A stretch of DNA of 64,000 nt. It comes from Serratia rubidaea. GTDB lineage: Bacteria > Pseudomonadota > Gammaproteobacteria > Enterobacterales > Enterobacteriaceae. The notes under the pieces were generated by a model. That model searched no databases. It was not told where the DNA came from and saw nothing but the letters and a program-made list of their open reading frames with translations. Made by a program: the position numbers and the translations under genes. The DNA lies in NCBI GenBank assembly GCA_901472405.1, contig LR590463.1:1736001-1800000 (forward strand), written 5' to 3'. The first letter of the stretch is position 1; each line of letters starts with the position of its first letter. Below are positions 11,473 to 21,234 of the stretch, in pieces.

Positions 11473-12679
11473 TCAGCTGGCTTTTTTCACCAGCGGCAGG
11501 TCAAACGCCTTGCGCAATGCTTTGACAAACGCCTGGTCCTGGCAGATGGTTTTTTCCCGGACTGTCGGAGAGTTTCGCCACCGGTTTGCCTTTGCACTCC
11601 ACCAGTTTGATCACAATATTCAGCGGCTTGACGCCGGGGATATCGCAGGTCAGGCGCGTGCCGATGCCGAAGACCAGATTAATGCGGCGATCGAAACGGC
11701 GGTACAGCGCCAGCGCTTTCTCCAGATCGAGGTTATCGGAGAACACCAGCGTCTTGCTCATCGGGTCGATGCCCAGCGTCTGATAATGGGCGATGGCTTT
11801 TTCGCCCCATTCGAACGGGTCGCCGGAATCATGACGCAGCCCCTGATAGCGTTCGGCGAACTGCAGGCCGAAATCACGCAGGAAGGCGTCCATGGTAATG
11901 CAGTCGGTCAGGGCGATGCCGAGCTGATCCGGGTACTCATCCAGCCAGGCCTGCAGGGCGGCGCGCTGACTGTTGGCCAGCACCGGGCTGATCTGCTGGT
12001 GCGCCTGGAACCATTCATGCGCCTGGGTGCCGACCGGCGTCAGCCCCAGCTGGTGGGCCAGATCGTAGTTGCTGGTGCCGACCAGATAAGGGAACTCCTG
12101 CTGCAGCGTGCTGACGATCGCCTGTTGCACCGGCTGTGAGAAGCGGCGGCGGGTGCCGAAGTCCATCAGCTTAAAGCGCGAGATATCGATATCCTGCGTC
12201 AGCTGGCGGAACTGCGTCAGTTTGTTGCGCAGCTGCGCGACCGCCATCGCGGGCGTGACCTCCGGCGTGCGGTGGCGGTGCACCACTTCGCTGATCACCG
12301 CCAGCAGCGGCACTTCCCACATGATCACTTCACGCCACGGCCCGGCGATGCGGATCCGCAGCCTGCCATCCTGATTGTCGATGGCGACCTGCTGCGGGTT
12401 GTAACGGAAATCGCGCAGCCAGTTAAGGTAATCCTGCCGGAAGAAAGGCAGCCCGGAGAGATACTGGTATTCAGCCTCGGTCAGCGCCAACTGTCCCATC
12501 AGCGCGACCTGCGCGCGGATTTCGTCGGCGTACTCGCCCAGCAGCTCGTCGCCGCGGCAGCGGAACTCCGCCGCGACGTCGATCGCGGGATAGCGATGGA
12601 ACACTGCCTGCTGCATATGGAGCTTGTAAGCGTCGGTATCCAGCAGTGATGTCAAAATCGGGGAAGCGTATTGAGTCAT
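11473..12679 (-). CDS. pncB: Nicotinate phosphoribosyltransferase (one +1 indel near its 3' end)
   Basis: NAD salvage enzyme converting nicotinate and PRPP to nicotinate mononucleotide in the cytoplasm. The start [19 protein letters not shown] matches the family. The frame breaks after SDSPGK in a run of six T (plus strand, 11550 to 11555); removing one base restores the expected ending [19 protein letters not shown] and a stop at 11473, giving about 400 residues as in E. coli. As written, the protein ends about 9 residues early with a wrong tail. The active-site histidine region [11 protein letters not shown] is intact. A homopolymer sequencing error is the simplest reading. Confidence 0.93.
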
Positions 12680-12937
12680 AGCGCGTTACAGCATCCTCGT
12701 CAGGGCGCGTCTCCAAAATCCGGTTAATCATAAAAAGATGGGGGAGTATACCCGGATTATCCTGTTATTGAAGCGCCATCACACCATAAATCGGGGGAAC
12801 GGGTCGAGGATTAAACGTGCGCTTATGCGCCGCCGCGGCGCGGCGCTGAAATGAAAAGGCGGATAAACCAAGAAAAGTGAATCACTTAGTCTAATTAGCG
12901 ATAAAAATTATAAGGTTAATTATTTTAAACAGCGCTT

Positions 12938-14638
12938 TTAGCGGCAGCTTGAACCGTCGTTGATCGCCACCCGATCCTTGCCGTTTTTCTTGCAGAAGTA
13001 GAGCGCCTCATCGGCCAGTTTTATCGCGGTTTGCAGCTGACGCGGGGACGCCACCGCGGCGATGCCGCAGCTGATGGTATAACGCACCGGCTGCCCGTCG
13101 GGAACCGGCAGCCGCAGCCGCTGGACCTTGTGACGCAGTTTCTCCAGCGCCATTCTGGCGTCCGGCAGCGCGCAGTGGTGCAGCAGGATGGCGAACTCCT
13201 CGCCGCCGTAACGGCAGAAGATGTCCTCGGCGCGGAAGGCGTGGCGCAGCAGATCGGCAAAGGCCACCAGGGCCAGGTCGCCGATATTGTGGCCGTAGGT
13301 GTCGTTAAGCGCCTTGAAGTTATCGATATCGATCAGGCAGAAGGCCAGCGGGTAGCTGGCGTCCGGCAGCTGTTCGGCGTCACGGAAGAAGCGGCGACGG
13401 TTGTAAATGTTGGTGAGCGGGTCGAGATAGGAGGACGCCTCCAGCTCGGTAATCAGCGCATGCTTCTCCTGCTCCAGCCGCACCTTTTCCAAATGATACT
13501 GTTTGAGCTGATTGATGGCGTCGGTGATGGCAATCAGCTCCTGGCTGTAAAACACCTCCGGCGCATCGATCGCCATATCGCCGTGCGAAAGGCGCTGAAT
13601 ATTGCTTTGCGTTTTGGTCAGCCAACGGCTGATGTTGGAACAGAAAATCAGGGTCGGCATCAGCAGAAACAGGGCGAGCAGCCAGGCAAAGGCAAACAGG
13701 CCGTTAATCGCCGTCTGGCTCTGGTACATTTGCTTGCGGCATTTGGCGATCTCCAGCTCAAAGCTGCGCTGGAAAAGCTGCTGCGACAGCCGGTCCATCT
13801 CTTTGACATAGGCGTAAATGCGTGCGGCGTCGAACGCTTTGCCATGGACCATCGAATCGTACAGCTCGCCGGCCAGGCCGTCGGTTTGCTGCGGGGAAAG
13901 CTTTTCCAGCAGTTGGTTGATAATACGGCTGATTTGCGGGTCGCTATAAACCATTTCCATAAACAGCAGGCGTGAACTCAGCACGTTCAGCACGCCGGTC
14001 AACTGGATGGTTTTGAGATAGGACTCTTTGTCATTCTGTCCGTTGAGCGTGATATCCACCAGCTGATCGATAATCTCGGTGAGGGTGATATTAAGCTGAT
14101 TATTCAGGCGGATTGACTCGAGGAATAAAAAGGCGTCGGCATTCAGAATACGGCTTTCGTAGGTGTAACTGTAATAATCCATGCTGGACTGGGTGATGTA
14201 ATACGCGCTGTTGATATTGAATAAATTACGGATGGCATTATTCATCGGCGCCAGTTGCTGGGTATCGTTATCCAGCATTTTCTCCAGCAGGTTAAGCATG
14301 GAGCGGATGTCGATTTTTTGCTGGGTGGTTAAGTGTTGCAGGGCACCCGAGTTGACGTAGCGGCGTATCTGCCGGATGTTGTTACGCGTTTCCCGTTCGC
14401 TTTCCTGCCAGAGCGCAGGCTTCAGCTCCGGATTGACCAGGCTCAGGCGCTTTACCGTATGCAGCCGCAGGGTATTTTGCAACACCGAAGATACCTCTTC
14501 CGAGTGCAGGGTTTTATTCAGGTTCCAGGCGCTGTCGTTATATTGCTTTTTGGCTTCCGCCCACTCATCGCAAATTGCAATAGTGAACGAGGCGGTTAAT
14601 AAAAAGGTAAAAAAATAAATAAGGTATTTAACTTTCAT
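12938..14638 (-). CDS. Membrane diguanylate cyclase (GGDEF)
   Basis: Predicted inner-membrane enzyme making cyclic di-GMP from two GTP. Of 566 residues, a first hydrophobic segment is at about 5 to 22, a long helical periplasmic sensor region follows to about 310, a second membrane segment at about 312 to 336, a HAMP-like linker and coiled coil, then the GGDEF domain. The active-site motif is GGEEF (residues 478 to 482), and an intact inhibitory RxxD (RAED) lies five residues before it, so both catalysis and product feedback are predicted. It is transcribed divergently from pepN and lies between pncB and pepN, where E. coli has no such gene. The signal it senses is unknown. Confidence 0.88.
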   Translation of the reverse strand: MKVKYLIYFFTFLLTASFTIAICDEWAEAKKQYNDSAWNLNKTLHSEEVSSVLQNTLRLHTVKRLSLVNPELKPALWQESERETRNNIRQIRRYVNSGALQHLTTQQKIDIRSMLNLLEKMLDNDTQQLAPMNNAIRNLFNINSAYYITQSSMDYYSYTYESRILNADAFLFLESIRLNNQLNITLTEIIDQLVDITLNGQNDKESYLKTIQLTGVLNVLSSRLLFMEMVYSDPQISRIINQLLEKLSPQQTDGLAGELYDSMVHGKAFDAARIYAYVKEMDRLSQQLFQRSFELEIAKCRKQMYQSQTAINGLFAFAWLLALFLLMPTLIFCSNISRWLTKTQSNIQRLSHGDMAIDAPEVFYSQELIAITDAINQLKQYHLEKVRLEQEKHALITELEASSYLDPLTNIYNRRRFFRDAEQLPDASYPLAFCLIDIDNFKALNDTYGHNIGDLALVAFADLLRHAFRAEDIFCRYGGEEFAILLHHCALPDARMALEKLRHKVQRLRLPVPDGQPVRYTISCGIAAVASPRQLQTAIKLADEALYFCKKNGKDRVAINDGSSCR

Positions 14639-15060
14639 AACAACCGCGCGTCCTCATGCCTGGAGCCGGAATGATACCACCGCCGTGGCGCGTATGTTTC
14701 ACCATCTTAATGATCGACGTCAGGAAATAATACAAATAAATAGTCAGCCGGCGAGGTGGACACAATGATGGCCTGCAGGCTGGCGGGTTTGTCTGGATAA
14801 ATGGCTGCGCATGGTTATTTTATTGGCATATCGTGCTGTTTTTTCCTTTTCGTGCTCTGTGGTCGCTGAATAATGGCTGGCAGAGGATGATCCGCTGCGC
14901 ATTTCTCTGCTGCGGATGCGGTGGTCTCTGGGTTTTTTCCGTGGCTGTGATACAGTTTATTTACAATCCGGGTCGCGGTGGCGCCGAGCGCCAGTGCGCC
15001 GTGCCGTGCAGGACATCGCGGCCCGTTATCCGTTACTCACTGAGACGTCAAAGGGTTTGT
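14639..15060. other. Intergenic region between the diguanylate cyclase and pepN
   Basis: This 422-base gap separates divergent genes and must hold both promoters. An open frame from 14833 runs in phase into pepN, but it is not conserved in known PepN and was not called. A TACAAT at 14962 to 14967 could be a -10 element for pepN; I see no convincing -35. No RNA gene was recognised. Confidence 0.4.
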
Positions 15061-17676
15061 ATGACACAACAGCCACAGGCGAAATATCGCCATGATTATC
15101 GCGCGCCGGATTACACCATCACCGACATTGATTTGGATTTTGATCTGCACGCCGACACGACGCGCGTCACCGCCGTCAGCAAAGTGAAACGTCAGGGCGC
15201 CGCCGGCGCACCGCTGGTGCTGGACGGTGAGGATGTGACGCTGGTGAGTCTGCAGATTGACGGTCAGCCCTGGGAGGCGTACCGCCAACAGGATAACCAG
15301 CTGATTATTGATGGTTTGCCGGAACAATTTACTGTCACCATCGTCAACGATATTCATCCGGCGCAGAACAGCGCGCTGGAAGGTTTGTACCTGTCCGGCG
15401 AGGCGCTATGCACCCAGTGTGAGGCGGAAGGCTTCCGTCATATTACCTACTATCTGGACCGTCCGGACGTGCTGGCGCGCTTCACGACCCGCATCACGGC
15501 GGATAAACAGCGTTATCCGTTCCTGCTGTCCAACGGCAACCGCATTGCCGAAGGCGAACTGGACGACGGCCGTCACTGGGTGCAGTGGCAGGATCCGTTC
15601 CCGAAGCCGAGCTATCTGTTTGCGCTGGTCGCCGGTGATTTCGACGTGCTGCGCGACAGCTTTGTGACCCGCTCAGGGCGCAAAGTGGCGCTGGAACTGT
15701 TTGTTGACCGCGGCAACCTGGATCGCGCCGACTGGGCGATGACCTCGCTGAAGAATTCGATGAAATGGGATGAAACCCGCTTCGGCCTGGAGTATGACCT
15801 CGACATCTATATGATCGTCGCGGTGGACTTCTTCAATATGGGCGCGATGGAAAACAAAGGGTTAAATATCTTTAACTCCAAATACGTGCTGGCTAAGGCG
15901 GAAACCGCGACCGACAAGGATTACCTGAATATTGAAGCGGTGATCGGGCATGAGTATTTCCATAACTGGACCGGCAACCGCGTCACCTGTCGCGACTGGT
16001 TCCAGCTCAGCCTGAAAGAGGGCCTGACGGTGTTCCGCGATCAGGAGTTCAGCTCGGATCTGGGGTCGCGTGCGGTTAACCGTATTGATAATGTCCGCGT
16101 GATGCGCGGCGCGCAGTTTGCGGAAGACGCCAGCCCAATGGCGCACGCGATTCGTCCGGACAAAGTGATCGAGATGAACAACTTCTACACCCTGACGGTG
16201 TATGAGAAGGGTTCTGAAGTGATCCGCATGATGCATACGCTGCTGGGCGAGGAGAACTTCCAGAAGGGGATCCAGCTCTATTTTGAACGCCATGACGGCA
16301 GCGCGGCGACCTGTGATGACTTTGTGCAGGCGATGGAAGATGCCTCCAATGTCGATCTGTCCCTGTTCCGCCGCTGGTACAGCCAGTCCGGCACGCCGGT
16401 GCTGACGGTGCGCGATGATTATGACGCCGAGCAGCAGCAGTACCGCCTGCAGGTCAGCCAGCATACCGCGCCGACCGCCGATCAGCCGCAGAAACAGCCG
16501 CTGCATATCCCGCTGGATATTGAACTGTACGATTCCGAAGGCAACGTGATTGTGCTGCAGAAGGACGGCCTGCCGGTTAATAACGTGCTGAACGTGACCG
16601 AAGCGGAGCAGACCTTTATTTTTGACGGCGTTGCGCAGCGTCCGGTGCCGTCACTGCTGCGTGAGTTCTCCGCACCGGTGAAGCTGGACTATCCGTACAG
16701 CGACGGGCAACTGACCTTCCTGATGCAGCATGCGCGCAACGATTTTGCCCGCTGGGATGCCGCGCAAAGCCTGCTGGCGACCTACATCAAGCTGAACGTC
16801 GCCAAGCACCAGCAGAAACAGCCGCTGTCGCTGCCGCTGCACGTGGTGGATGCGTTCCGGGCGGTCTTGCTGGATGAAAAACTGGATCCGGCCCTGGCCG
16901 CGCAGATCCTGACGTTGCCGACGGAAAATGAGATGGCCGAACTGTTTGCCGAAATCGATCCGGAAGCGATCGCCGCGGTGCACGACGCAATCACCCGTTG
17001 TCTGGCGCAGGAAATGGCCGACGAGTGGCTGGCGGTATACCGCGCCAACCGCACCGACGGCTACCGCGTTGAGCATGGCGATATCGCCAAACGCGCGCTG
17101 CGCAATACCTGTCTGCACTATCTGGCCTTCGGTGATGCGCAGCAGGCCGATACGCTGGTGGCTGAGCAGTTCCGCCAGGCGGATAATATGACCGACTCGT
17201 TGGCGGCGCTGGCGGCGGCGGTGGCCGCACAGCTGCCTTGCCGCGACGCACTGATGACGGCGTTCGACGAGCGCTGGCATCAGGACGGACTGGTGATGGA
17301 CAAATGGTTTGTGCTGCAGGCCACCAGCCCGGCGGCCGACGTGCTGAACACGGTGCGCGGTTTGCTGCAGCATCGCTCATTCAGCCTGAGCAACCCGAAC
17401 CGCACCCGTTCGCTGGTGGGGGCGTTCGCCTCGGCGAACCCGTCGGCGTTCCATGCGCCTGACGGCAGCGGTTACCAGTTCCTGGCGGAGATCCTCAGCG
17501 ATCTCAACACGCGCAACCCGCAGGTGGCGGCGCGCCTGATTGAACCGCTGATCCGTCTGAAGCGCTATGACGCTGGCCGTCAGGCGCTGATGCGTAAAGC
17601 GCTGGAGCAACTGAAGGGGCTGGAGAATCTGTCCGGCGATCTGTTTGAGAAGATTAGCAAGGCGTTGGATGCCTGA
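15061..17676 (+). CDS. pepN: Aminopeptidase N
   Basis: Zinc M1-family aminopeptidase of the cytoplasm, the main broad-specificity aminopeptidase in enterobacteria. It has 871 residues, against 870 in E. coli, starting at MTQQPQAKYRHDYRAPDY. The exopeptidase motif GAMENKG begins at residue 261 and the zinc motif HEYFHNW at His297, the same positions as in E. coli, with the third zinc-ligand Glu in KEGLTVFRDQEF. N-terminal beta domain, catalytic domain and C-terminal helical domain are all present with no frameshift. A bidirectional terminator follows. Confidence 0.97.
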   Translation: MTQQPQAKYRHDYRAPDYTITDIDLDFDLHADTTRVTAVSKVKRQGAAGAPLVLDGEDVTLVSLQIDGQPWEAYRQQDNQLIIDGLPEQFTVTIVNDIHPAQNSALEGLYLSGEALCTQCEAEGFRHITYYLDRPDVLARFTTRITADKQRYPFLLSNGNRIAEGELDDGRHWVQWQDPFPKPSYLFALVAGDFDVLRDSFVTRSGRKVALELFVDRGNLDRADWAMTSLKNSMKWDETRFGLEYDLDIYMIVAVDFFNMGAMENKGLNIFNSKYVLAKAETATDKDYLNIEAVIGHEYFHNWTGNRVTCRDWFQLSLKEGLTVFRDQEFSSDLGSRAVNRIDNVRVMRGAQFAEDASPMAHAIRPDKVIEMNNFYTLTVYEKGSEVIRMMHTLLGEENFQKGIQLYFERHDGSAATCDDFVQAMEDASNVDLSLFRRWYSQSGTPVLTVRDDYDAEQQQYRLQVSQHTAPTADQPQKQPLHIPLDIELYDSEGNVIVLQKDGLPVNNVLNVTEAEQTFIFDGVAQRPVPSLLREFSAPVKLDYPYSDGQLTFLMQHARNDFARWDAAQSLLATYIKLNVAKHQQKQPLSLPLHVVDAFRAVLLDEKLDPALAAQILTLPTENEMAELFAEIDPEAIAAVHDAITRCLAQEMADEWLAVYRANRTDGYRVEHGDIAKRALRNTCLHYLAFGDAQQADTLVAEQFRQADNMTDSLAALAAAVAAQLPCRDALMTAFDERWHQDGLVMDKWFVLQATSPAADVLNTVRGLLQHRSFSLSNPNRTRSLVGAFASANPSAFHAPDGSGYQFLAEILSDLNTRNPQVAARLIEPLIRLKRYDAGRQALMRKALEQLKGLENLSGDLFEKISKALDA

Positions 17677-17695
17677 CGGAAATTGTTTTTTGCCA

Positions 17696-17724
17696 AAAAA
17701 CGCCCGGTGATACCGGGCGTTTTT
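17696..17724. terminator. Bidirectional terminator between pepN and the acyl-CoA-oxidase-like gene
   Basis: Perfect 13-base arms AAAAACGCCCGGT / ACCGGGCGTTTTT with a 3-base loop between convergent genes. Confidence 0.88.
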
Positions 17725-17734
17725 CTGTCCGGCA

Positions 17735-19552
17735 TCAGCGCAGGGAGGTTGGGGTGAAGCGCGGTTCTAGCCGGGTGTGTTGCAGCCAGTATTCGCCCAT
17801 ATCTGTTGCGCCGATCTCGGTCTGCGCCAGTAAATCGGCAATATCCCACTCTTCAGCGGCGTTGACGGCGCGCCGTTCGAAGATATCGACCAATAAGCGG
17901 CGCAGCTTCTCCTCGGCTTCGCCAAACTCTTCGGGTGTGAGGGCCTGTTGGGTGATAAACCACACGGCATTTTTGAGCAGTTGGCTTAACGCAAAGGCGG
18001 CCTGTATGTCCGGCTGCGGCGCCAGCGCGTCAAGCGCGGCGCGCACACCGTGCGTCCAGGCCAGTTGATAGGCCAGATCGGAATGTTCATTCCAGGCGTG
18101 GTTTGCATCTTGTGCGGTGGCCATTAGGGTAGCGAGCCTGTCTCTCAACGCATGTTCCTTTGTCTGCAGTAGCGCCATGATATGCCGGGCGGAAAGCCGC
18201 GGGTAGGGGGGCTCTTCGGCTGTTTGCGTCACTGACGATGGTTTCAGCAGCCGTTTGGCGATGTTCATCAGCACCGGCAGGCTGTCGCCTTCTGCGGTTG
18301 CGGTGTGGTCGTTCACCATCATCGCGAGTGTGATGCGGTTGCGAATCAGTTTACCGTGCACGCCGGTGCGCATCAGACATTTTCTGATCGCCTCGCGGGA
18401 AAGTTCAACCACCATACTTTTGACGATGCTGGCATGAAACTGTAGCTGTGAGGCATCCAGCGCGTTGTTAAGGCAATATTCTTTTCGGTTTTCATACAGT
18501 GCGATGGAGGCCGCGGCGGTGACGTAGGCATCTGCCGCTTCAGTTTTGTTGATCAGGATATCGGCGACGTTAATTTCTTTTTCTCGGGTATTGAGCTTGC
18601 GGTGTGTCTGATAGTGTACGGTGCTGGCGACGGCCATTTTTAACGGAGAAATCAGCGCGGCGGTTAACACGATTTTTCCCCATTCAATCCGGCACAGCGA
18701 ATGAAAGAATGTTTCCCGGTGTGACGTTGCGCGGGTGATGAATTTGCCATCGGGCGTCACCTGATGCAGCCTGCCGCCAAGAAAAGCGTGGTGCGGAACC
18801 CTTACCTGATGAAAGGCGGTAATACTGTGATCGACGTAAGAAACGGAATAAATATCCACATCTTCGATATCACTAGTCTGAATCCCCGGCAGCAACCGAC
18901 CTTTATGGTCGCGGCAGCGCACAATGAACGGGTGAATGCCGCAATCCCGCGCCTCTATAAACAGCCGTGCCATTACGATAGCCAATTTGGGTTGTTGCGC
19001 AGAGAGGTAGGGCATAAATTTACAGGCGCCCGGCGTTGGCGTATTGATGATAAATTGTCGGGCCTGACTGTCATAATGGGCTTCGGTTTGCAGGCTCATG
19101 GCGTTGTTACCGACATCGATCTCGGTGACCATATAGAGTCCTTTACTGCTGACCGCTTCAAGTTCGGCGATATATTGCCGTATGGCGGTAGAAGAAGGGT
19201 CCGCCAGCGCCATAATGGTTCCCAGGCACAGGTTATAGTGGCTGGCAAGCAAGGGAGACAGACCAAAGTTGGCCGTTATACACGGCGACTCCATCACGGT
19301 CAGCAGTTTACGCATATCGTCAAGTATGTCGCGCCCGCTCAGAGGTACTGCAGTGGTGACCTGTTGCATCAGCGTATACAGGTGATCGATCTGCGCAGAT
19401 CGTGTTAATCCACTGATATTTCTTTGGAAAGGTTCGGTTTGGCTTAGCTGTTTTAACGTATGGCGGATCTGCTGATAGTGGTCGGGAGAGTGAATCATTA
19501 TTTCATCCATGCTGAGTATGGCATTAAGGCAGTTCTCATTATGGAAAAGCAT
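17735..19552 (-). CDS. Acyl-CoA oxidase-like flavoprotein
   Basis: Resembles the acyl-CoA oxidase branch of the acyl-CoA dehydrogenase superfamily (FAD, fatty acyl-CoA or acyl-carrier oxidation). Of 605 residues, the N-terminal helical domain (about 20 to 130) is followed by a beta domain with KGLYMVTEIDVGNNAMSLQT, where oxidases have their TELGHG-type FAD segment, then the middle helical bundle and a C-terminal helical domain typical of oxidases but not of ordinary dehydrogenases. Glu421 in TATAEGDSLPVLM aligns with the catalytic base of rat ACOX1, which is also Glu421. The usual GGHGY is changed to RTGVHGK. Starts at 19510 or 19498 are possible; none has a good Shine-Dalgarno. It stands alone, with no pathway genes beside it, and is absent from this locus in E. 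coli. Confidence 0.72.
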   Translation of the reverse strand: MLFHNENCLNAILSMDEIMIHSPDHYQQIRHTLKQLSQTEPFQRNISGLTRSAQIDHLYTLMQQVTTAVPLSGRDILDDMRKLLTVMESPCITANFGLSPLLASHYNLCLGTIMALADPSSTAIRQYIAELEAVSSKGLYMVTEIDVGNNAMSLQTEAHYDSQARQFIINTPTPGACKFMPYLSAQQPKLAIVMARLFIEARDCGIHPFIVRCRDHKGRLLPGIQTSDIEDVDIYSVSYVDHSITAFHQVRVPHHAFLGGRLHQVTPDGKFITRATSHRETFFHSLCRIEWGKIVLTAALISPLKMAVASTVHYQTHRKLNTREKEINVADILINKTEAADAYVTAAASIALYENRKEYCLNNALDASQLQFHASIVKSMVVELSREAIRKCLMRTGVHGKLIRNRITLAMMVNDHTATAEGDSLPVLMNIAKRLLKPSSVTQTAEEPPYPRLSARHIMALLQTKEHALRDRLATLMATAQDANHAWNEHSDLAYQLAWTHGVRAALDALAPQPDIQAAFALSQLLKNAVWFITQQALTPEEFGEAEEKLRRLLVDIFERRAVNAAEEWDIADLLAQTEIGATDMGEYWLQHTRLEPRFTPTSLR

Positions 19553-19615
19553 AGTATTTAGCGTCTGGCGTGCTAAATAGGGGGCAAGAGAATATTGTCT
19601 GTGGGGTGTAAACTT

Positions 19616-19652
19616 CAGCGCTTCCGGATTGCCGCAGCAGGCGGAAGCGCTG
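19616..19652 (-). terminator. Candidate terminator of the ssu operon
   Basis: Perfect 11-base arms CAGCGCTTCCG / CGGAAGCGCTG lie just after the ssuB stop codon on the minus strand. The following T run is weak, so the function is tentative. Confidence 0.5.
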
Positions 19653-19660
19653 GAAGGAGA

Positions 19661-20434
19661 TTAATTCGCCGCCTGGCGCGCCGGTTCTGCGGTTGCAGCC
19701 GGCGACAGCACCCGTTCCAGGATCTGCGCCTCCAGTTCAGCCAGCCTGGCCGAGCCTTTGCGGCGCGGTCGCGGCAGGTCGATAGCCATATCCAGGCCGA
19801 TGCGTCCCTGCTCAATCAGTATCACGCGGTCCGCCAGGGCGATCGCTTCGCTGACGTCGTGGGTGACCAGCAGCACGGTAAAGCCATGCTGTTGCCACAG
19901 GTTTTCAATCAGCCCCTGCATATCGATGCGCGTCAGCGCATCCAGCGCGCCCAGCGGTTCGTCCAGCAGCAGCAGACGCGGCCGATGGATCAGCGCGCGC
20001 GCCAGAGCGACCCGCTGCTTCTGGCCGCCGGACAGCGCCGCCGGCCATTCGTCGGCCCGCTCCTCCAGGCCGACTGCCGCCAGCGCCTGACGCGCCGCGT
20101 CACGCCAGTCGCCGCGCAGGCCCAGGCCGACGTTATCAATCACCTTTTTCCACGGCAGCAGGCGCGCATCCTGAAACATCAGCCGGGTGTCTTCTTTCAC
20201 GCTGCTTAATGGCGCGCTGCCGCTGAGCAACGCGCCGCTGCTGGCGTTTTCCAGCCCGGCCAGCAGGCGCAGCAGGGTGCTTTTGCCGCAGCCGCTGCGG
20301 CCGACCACGGCGACAAACTGGCCGGAGGTGATGCGTAGCTGCAGATTATCCAGCACCGTGCGGTTGCCGTAGCGCTTGGCGATGGACTCCAGGGTGACGG
20401 GCGTCCCCTGGGGAATACGGGTCGGAGTCGTCAT
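19661..20434 (-). CDS. ssuB: Aliphatic sulfonate ABC transporter ATP-binding protein
   Basis: ATPase subunit of the SsuABC importer for alkanesulfonates, on the cytoplasmic face of the inner membrane. It has 257 residues starting at [16 protein letters not shown], preceded by AAGGGGAAG; the frame is open further upstream but that is a shadow of ssuC. Walker [10 protein letters not shown], the signature LSGGQKQR and Walker [13 protein letters not shown] are present. Its ATG overlaps the ssuC stop by four bases. It is the last gene of ssuEADCB, the E. coli order. Confidence 0.95.
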   Translation of the reverse strand: MTTPTRIPQGTPVTLESIAKRYGNRTVLDNLQLRITSGQFVAVVGRSGCGKSTLLRLLAGLENASSGALLSGSAPLSSVKEDTRLMFQDARLLPWKKVIDNVGLGLRGDWRDAARQALAAVGLEERADEWPAALSGGQKQRVALARALIHRPRLLLLDEPLGALDALTRIDMQGLIENLWQQHGFTVLLVTHDVSEAIALADRVILIEQGRIGLDMAIDLPRPRRKGSARLAELEAQILERVLSPAATAEPARQAAN

Positions 20435-21224
20435 GATGCTTCCCCTTGTTTCAGTTGATAAGCCGGGTGCCAGCGCAGCCACAGGCGTTCCAGCCACTGT
20501 GCGCTGACGTCCGCCAGTTTGCCGAGCAGGGCGTAGAGCACGATGGCCACCACCACAATGTCGGTTTGCAGAAATTCGCGGGCGTTCATCGCCAGATAGC
20601 CGATGCCGGAATTGGCCGAAATGGTTTCGGCGACGATCAGCGTCAGCCACATCAGCCCCAGCGCAAAGCGCACGCCGACCATGATGGAAGGCAGCGCGCC
20701 GGGCAGCACCACCTGGGTAAACAGGCGGAAACCGCTCAGGCCATAGCTGCGCGCCATTTCCAGCAGCCGCGGTCGATATTTTTGATGCCGTGATAGGTAT
20801 TGAGATAAATCGGGAACAGGGTGCCGAGCGCCACCAGGAAGATTTTTGCCGATTCATCAATACCGAACCACAGGATCACCAGCGGGATCAGCGCCAGATG
20901 CGGAATGTTGCGCAGCATCTGCACCGAGCTGTCCAGCAGGCGTTCCCCCCAGCGGGACAGGCCGCTGATCAGGCCCAGCAGCAAGCCAAGGCTGCCGCCG
21001 ATGCCAAAACCGATCAGCGCGCGCCAGCTGCTGATGGTGAGGTGCTGCCAAAGTTCACCGCTTTGCGTCAGCGTCCAGAACGCCGTCGCAACGGCGCTGG
21101 GGGCCGGCAAAATGCGGCTGGAGAGCCAGCCGGCCTCAACGGCGATCTGCCAGAAAACCAGCAGGGCGATCGGCAGGATCCAGGGGGCTAAACGGTGCAG
21201 CAGGCGCTGTGTGCGATGGCTCAT
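20431..21224 (-). CDS. ssuC: Aliphatic sulfonate ABC transporter permease (one -1 indel)
   Basis: Inner-membrane permease of the SsuABC sulfonate importer. The start [15 protein letters not shown] has a good AAGGAG. Several hydrophobic segments are visible ([35 protein letters not shown] and others). The frame breaks at NIDRG near 20766 to 20772, where adding one base gives [17 protein letters not shown] and continues to the end, about 264 residues, the family length. The cytoplasmic loop that contacts SsuB spans the break. The gene overlaps ssuB and starts 11 bases after ssuD ends. Sequencing error is likely. Confidence 0.92.
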
Positions 21225-21234
21225 AACTGGCTCC

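Noticed and set aside
11540-11560. Programmed frameshifting in pncB at a run of six T
   Set aside because: No such event is known for pncB, and many unrelated genes in the window carry similar single-base breaks.
14833-15060. In-frame N-terminal extension of pepN starting MLFFPFRALW
   Set aside because: PepN family members begin at MTQQ and are cytoplasmic; the extension is Cys- and Trp-rich and not family-like.
20434-20860. A longer ssuB start giving a 399-residue protein
   Set aside because: The extra part is a frame shadow of ssuC; the ATG at 20434 has a strong ribosome-binding site and matches the family.
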